The notes beneath the pieces were generated by a model, which did not search any database, was not told where the DNA came from, and was given only the letters and a program-made list of their open reading frames with translations. From positions 886,227-893,289 of the forward strand of contig CP070843.1 in assembly GCA_020350905.1 (NCBI GenBank): a stretch of DNA of 7,063 bases, given 5' to 3'. Shown in pieces: positions 6,591-7,063 of this stretch. Both the position numbers and the translations under genes were made by a program. This stretch comes from Deltaproteobacteria bacterium (GTDB lineage Bacteria; Desulfobacterota; Syntrophobacteria; BM002). How positions within the stretch are numbered: position 1 is the stretch's first letter; each line of letters starts with the position of its first letter.

Positions 6591-6622
6591 GAGACGGAGA
6601 CGCGGAGAAACGGCGACGCGGG
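6591..6622. repeat. Four degenerate octads (GANRCGGN), copy 2
   Basis: On the + strand these 32 nt are four 8-nt units from GAGACGGA (6591-6598) to GACGCGGG (6615-6622), followed by a partial unit, GACC. They match the family at 2112-2143 but run in the opposite direction. The tract lies in the 196-nt gap upstream of the DUF434-type gene, 34 nt from its ATG, so it is in the probable leader or promoter region of that gene. Confidence 0.75.
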
Positions 6623-6647
6623 GACCTATGGTAGCCCTGTTCAAAAC

Positions 6648-6674
6648 AAAAAAACCGCGGCTAACCTTTGCCGC
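6648..6674 (-). terminator. Probable intrinsic terminator after the DnaJ-family gene
   Basis: Read on the minus strand, a GCGGC/GCCGC stem (6670-6674 with 6657-6661) and an 8-nt loop are followed by GG and seven Ts (6654-6648). The hairpin is short but GC-rich and the T-run is clear. It lies about 80 nt past the TAG of the chaperone gene and about 90 nt before the next start, which suggests that the genes from 6557 downward have their own promoter. Confidence 0.7.
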
Positions 6675-6753
6675 AGGCTTAAGTCGGGGAAAGCCGCTTC
6701 CACGAGCTTTGCAGGAAACTTAAACCACTATTACCGTAGTCTTTTGATGGAGA

Positions 6754-7063
6754 CTACATTCCTTGCTCAGCGAGTTGTTTGAATAGCTCTTCCTGTTCCG
6801 GCGTCAGGGACTTGGGCAATGTAACAATAATCTTTACGTATAGATCACCCCTGCCCGTCTTATTGAACCGATGTACGCCATGACCCTTGATCCGTAATTG
6901 CGTGTGGCTCTGCGTTCCGGGGGGCACTTTGAGACTGAGCTTTTTGTCATCAAGAGTGGGGACTTCTATCTGTGTAACCAAAACCGCCTGGGTGAGGGTG
7001 ATCTCCCGACTGATAACAAGGTTGTCTCCTTTCCGCTCGAAGACCGGGTGAGGCGAAACCAGC
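6754..7063 (-). CDS. DnaJ/CbpA-family co-chaperone, C-terminal part
   Basis: Partial gene: the frame stays open to the window edge (7062) and ends at TAG 6754-6756, giving about 102 residues of the C-terminus. The visible part is the second half of the DnaJ substrate-binding C-terminal domain: PHPVFERKGDNLV, ITLTQAVL, EVPTLDDKKLSLKVPPGTQ, a KGHGV turn, GDLYVKIIVTLP, and the final helix LTPEQEELFKQLAEQ. The family partners Hsp70 (DnaK), handing over unfolded clients and stimulating its ATPase through a J domain that would lie outside the window. Whether the zinc-binding region of type I DnaJ is present cannot be seen, so DnaJ and CbpA-like forms cannot be told apart. A TTG at 6981 is not the start, because homologous sequence continues upstream of it. 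Confidence 0.9.
   Translation of the reverse strand, partial: LVSPHPVFERKGDNLVISREITLTQAVLVTQIEVPTLDDKKLSLKVPPGTQSHTQLRIKGHGVHRFNKTGRGDLYVKIIVTLPKSLTPEQEELFKQLAEQGM

Noticed and set aside
6754..6981. A short stand-alone gene starting at TTG 6981
   Set aside because: DnaJ-like sequence (PHPVFERKGDNLV and onward) continues in frame upstream of the TTG to the window edge, so it is the end of a longer gene.

Overview
The window reads as one minus-strand gene string from a Gram-negative-type bacterium with an outer membrane. The evidence for that is a secreted lipocalin-like protein paired with an FtsX/MacB-type ABC exporter. Base composition looks mid-range. No rRNA or other taxonomic marker is present. 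The repeat style (a CGTCAT...ATGACG palindrome plus many degenerate 7- and 8-nt intergenic repeats) reminds me of Desulfobacterota and similar environmental genomes, but this is a weak inference.

Layout in the direction of transcription (high to low coordinates): the last ~100 codons of a DnaJ-family chaperone (6754-7063, cut by the window edge), followed by a likely intrinsic terminator (6648-6674); a DUF434/DUF5616-type conserved protein (5874-6557); an ABC ATPase of the LolD/MacB/YbbA type (5080-5769); an 855-residue two-module FtsX-type permease (2201-4768); a YkgJ-family cysteine-cluster protein (1385-2038); and a secreted AttH/CrtC-type two-lipocalin protein (45-1211). The ATPase, permease and AttH-like protein match the known AttEFGH-style arrangement. 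The ATPase would drive the permease, which probably moves a lipid or lipid-linked substrate out of or away from the inner membrane. The lipocalin-like protein may bind it or act on it in the periplasm. The YkgJ-family gene sits inside this module.

The most unusual content is between the genes. The gaps at 2039-2200, 4769-5079, 5770-5873 and 6558-6753 contain degenerate tandem repeats with a strict 7-nt or 8-nt period. The 162-nt gap at 2039-2200 is almost wholly made of them: nine heptads in one register, four octads, then heptads interrupted by a single 4-nt unit. The gap between ATPase and permease holds a ~200-nt inverted-repeat element whose two arms each consist of heptads with one 4-nt AAAC/GTTT unit at the matching place. 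The octad family occurs twice in opposite orientation, and the GCATAG-type heptads occur in two gaps. These recall the heptanucleotide STRR sequences of cyanobacteria, but here several families share one layout. The gap at 1212-1384 holds a different element, a double-hairpin palindrome. I see nothing I can name in bases 1-44.
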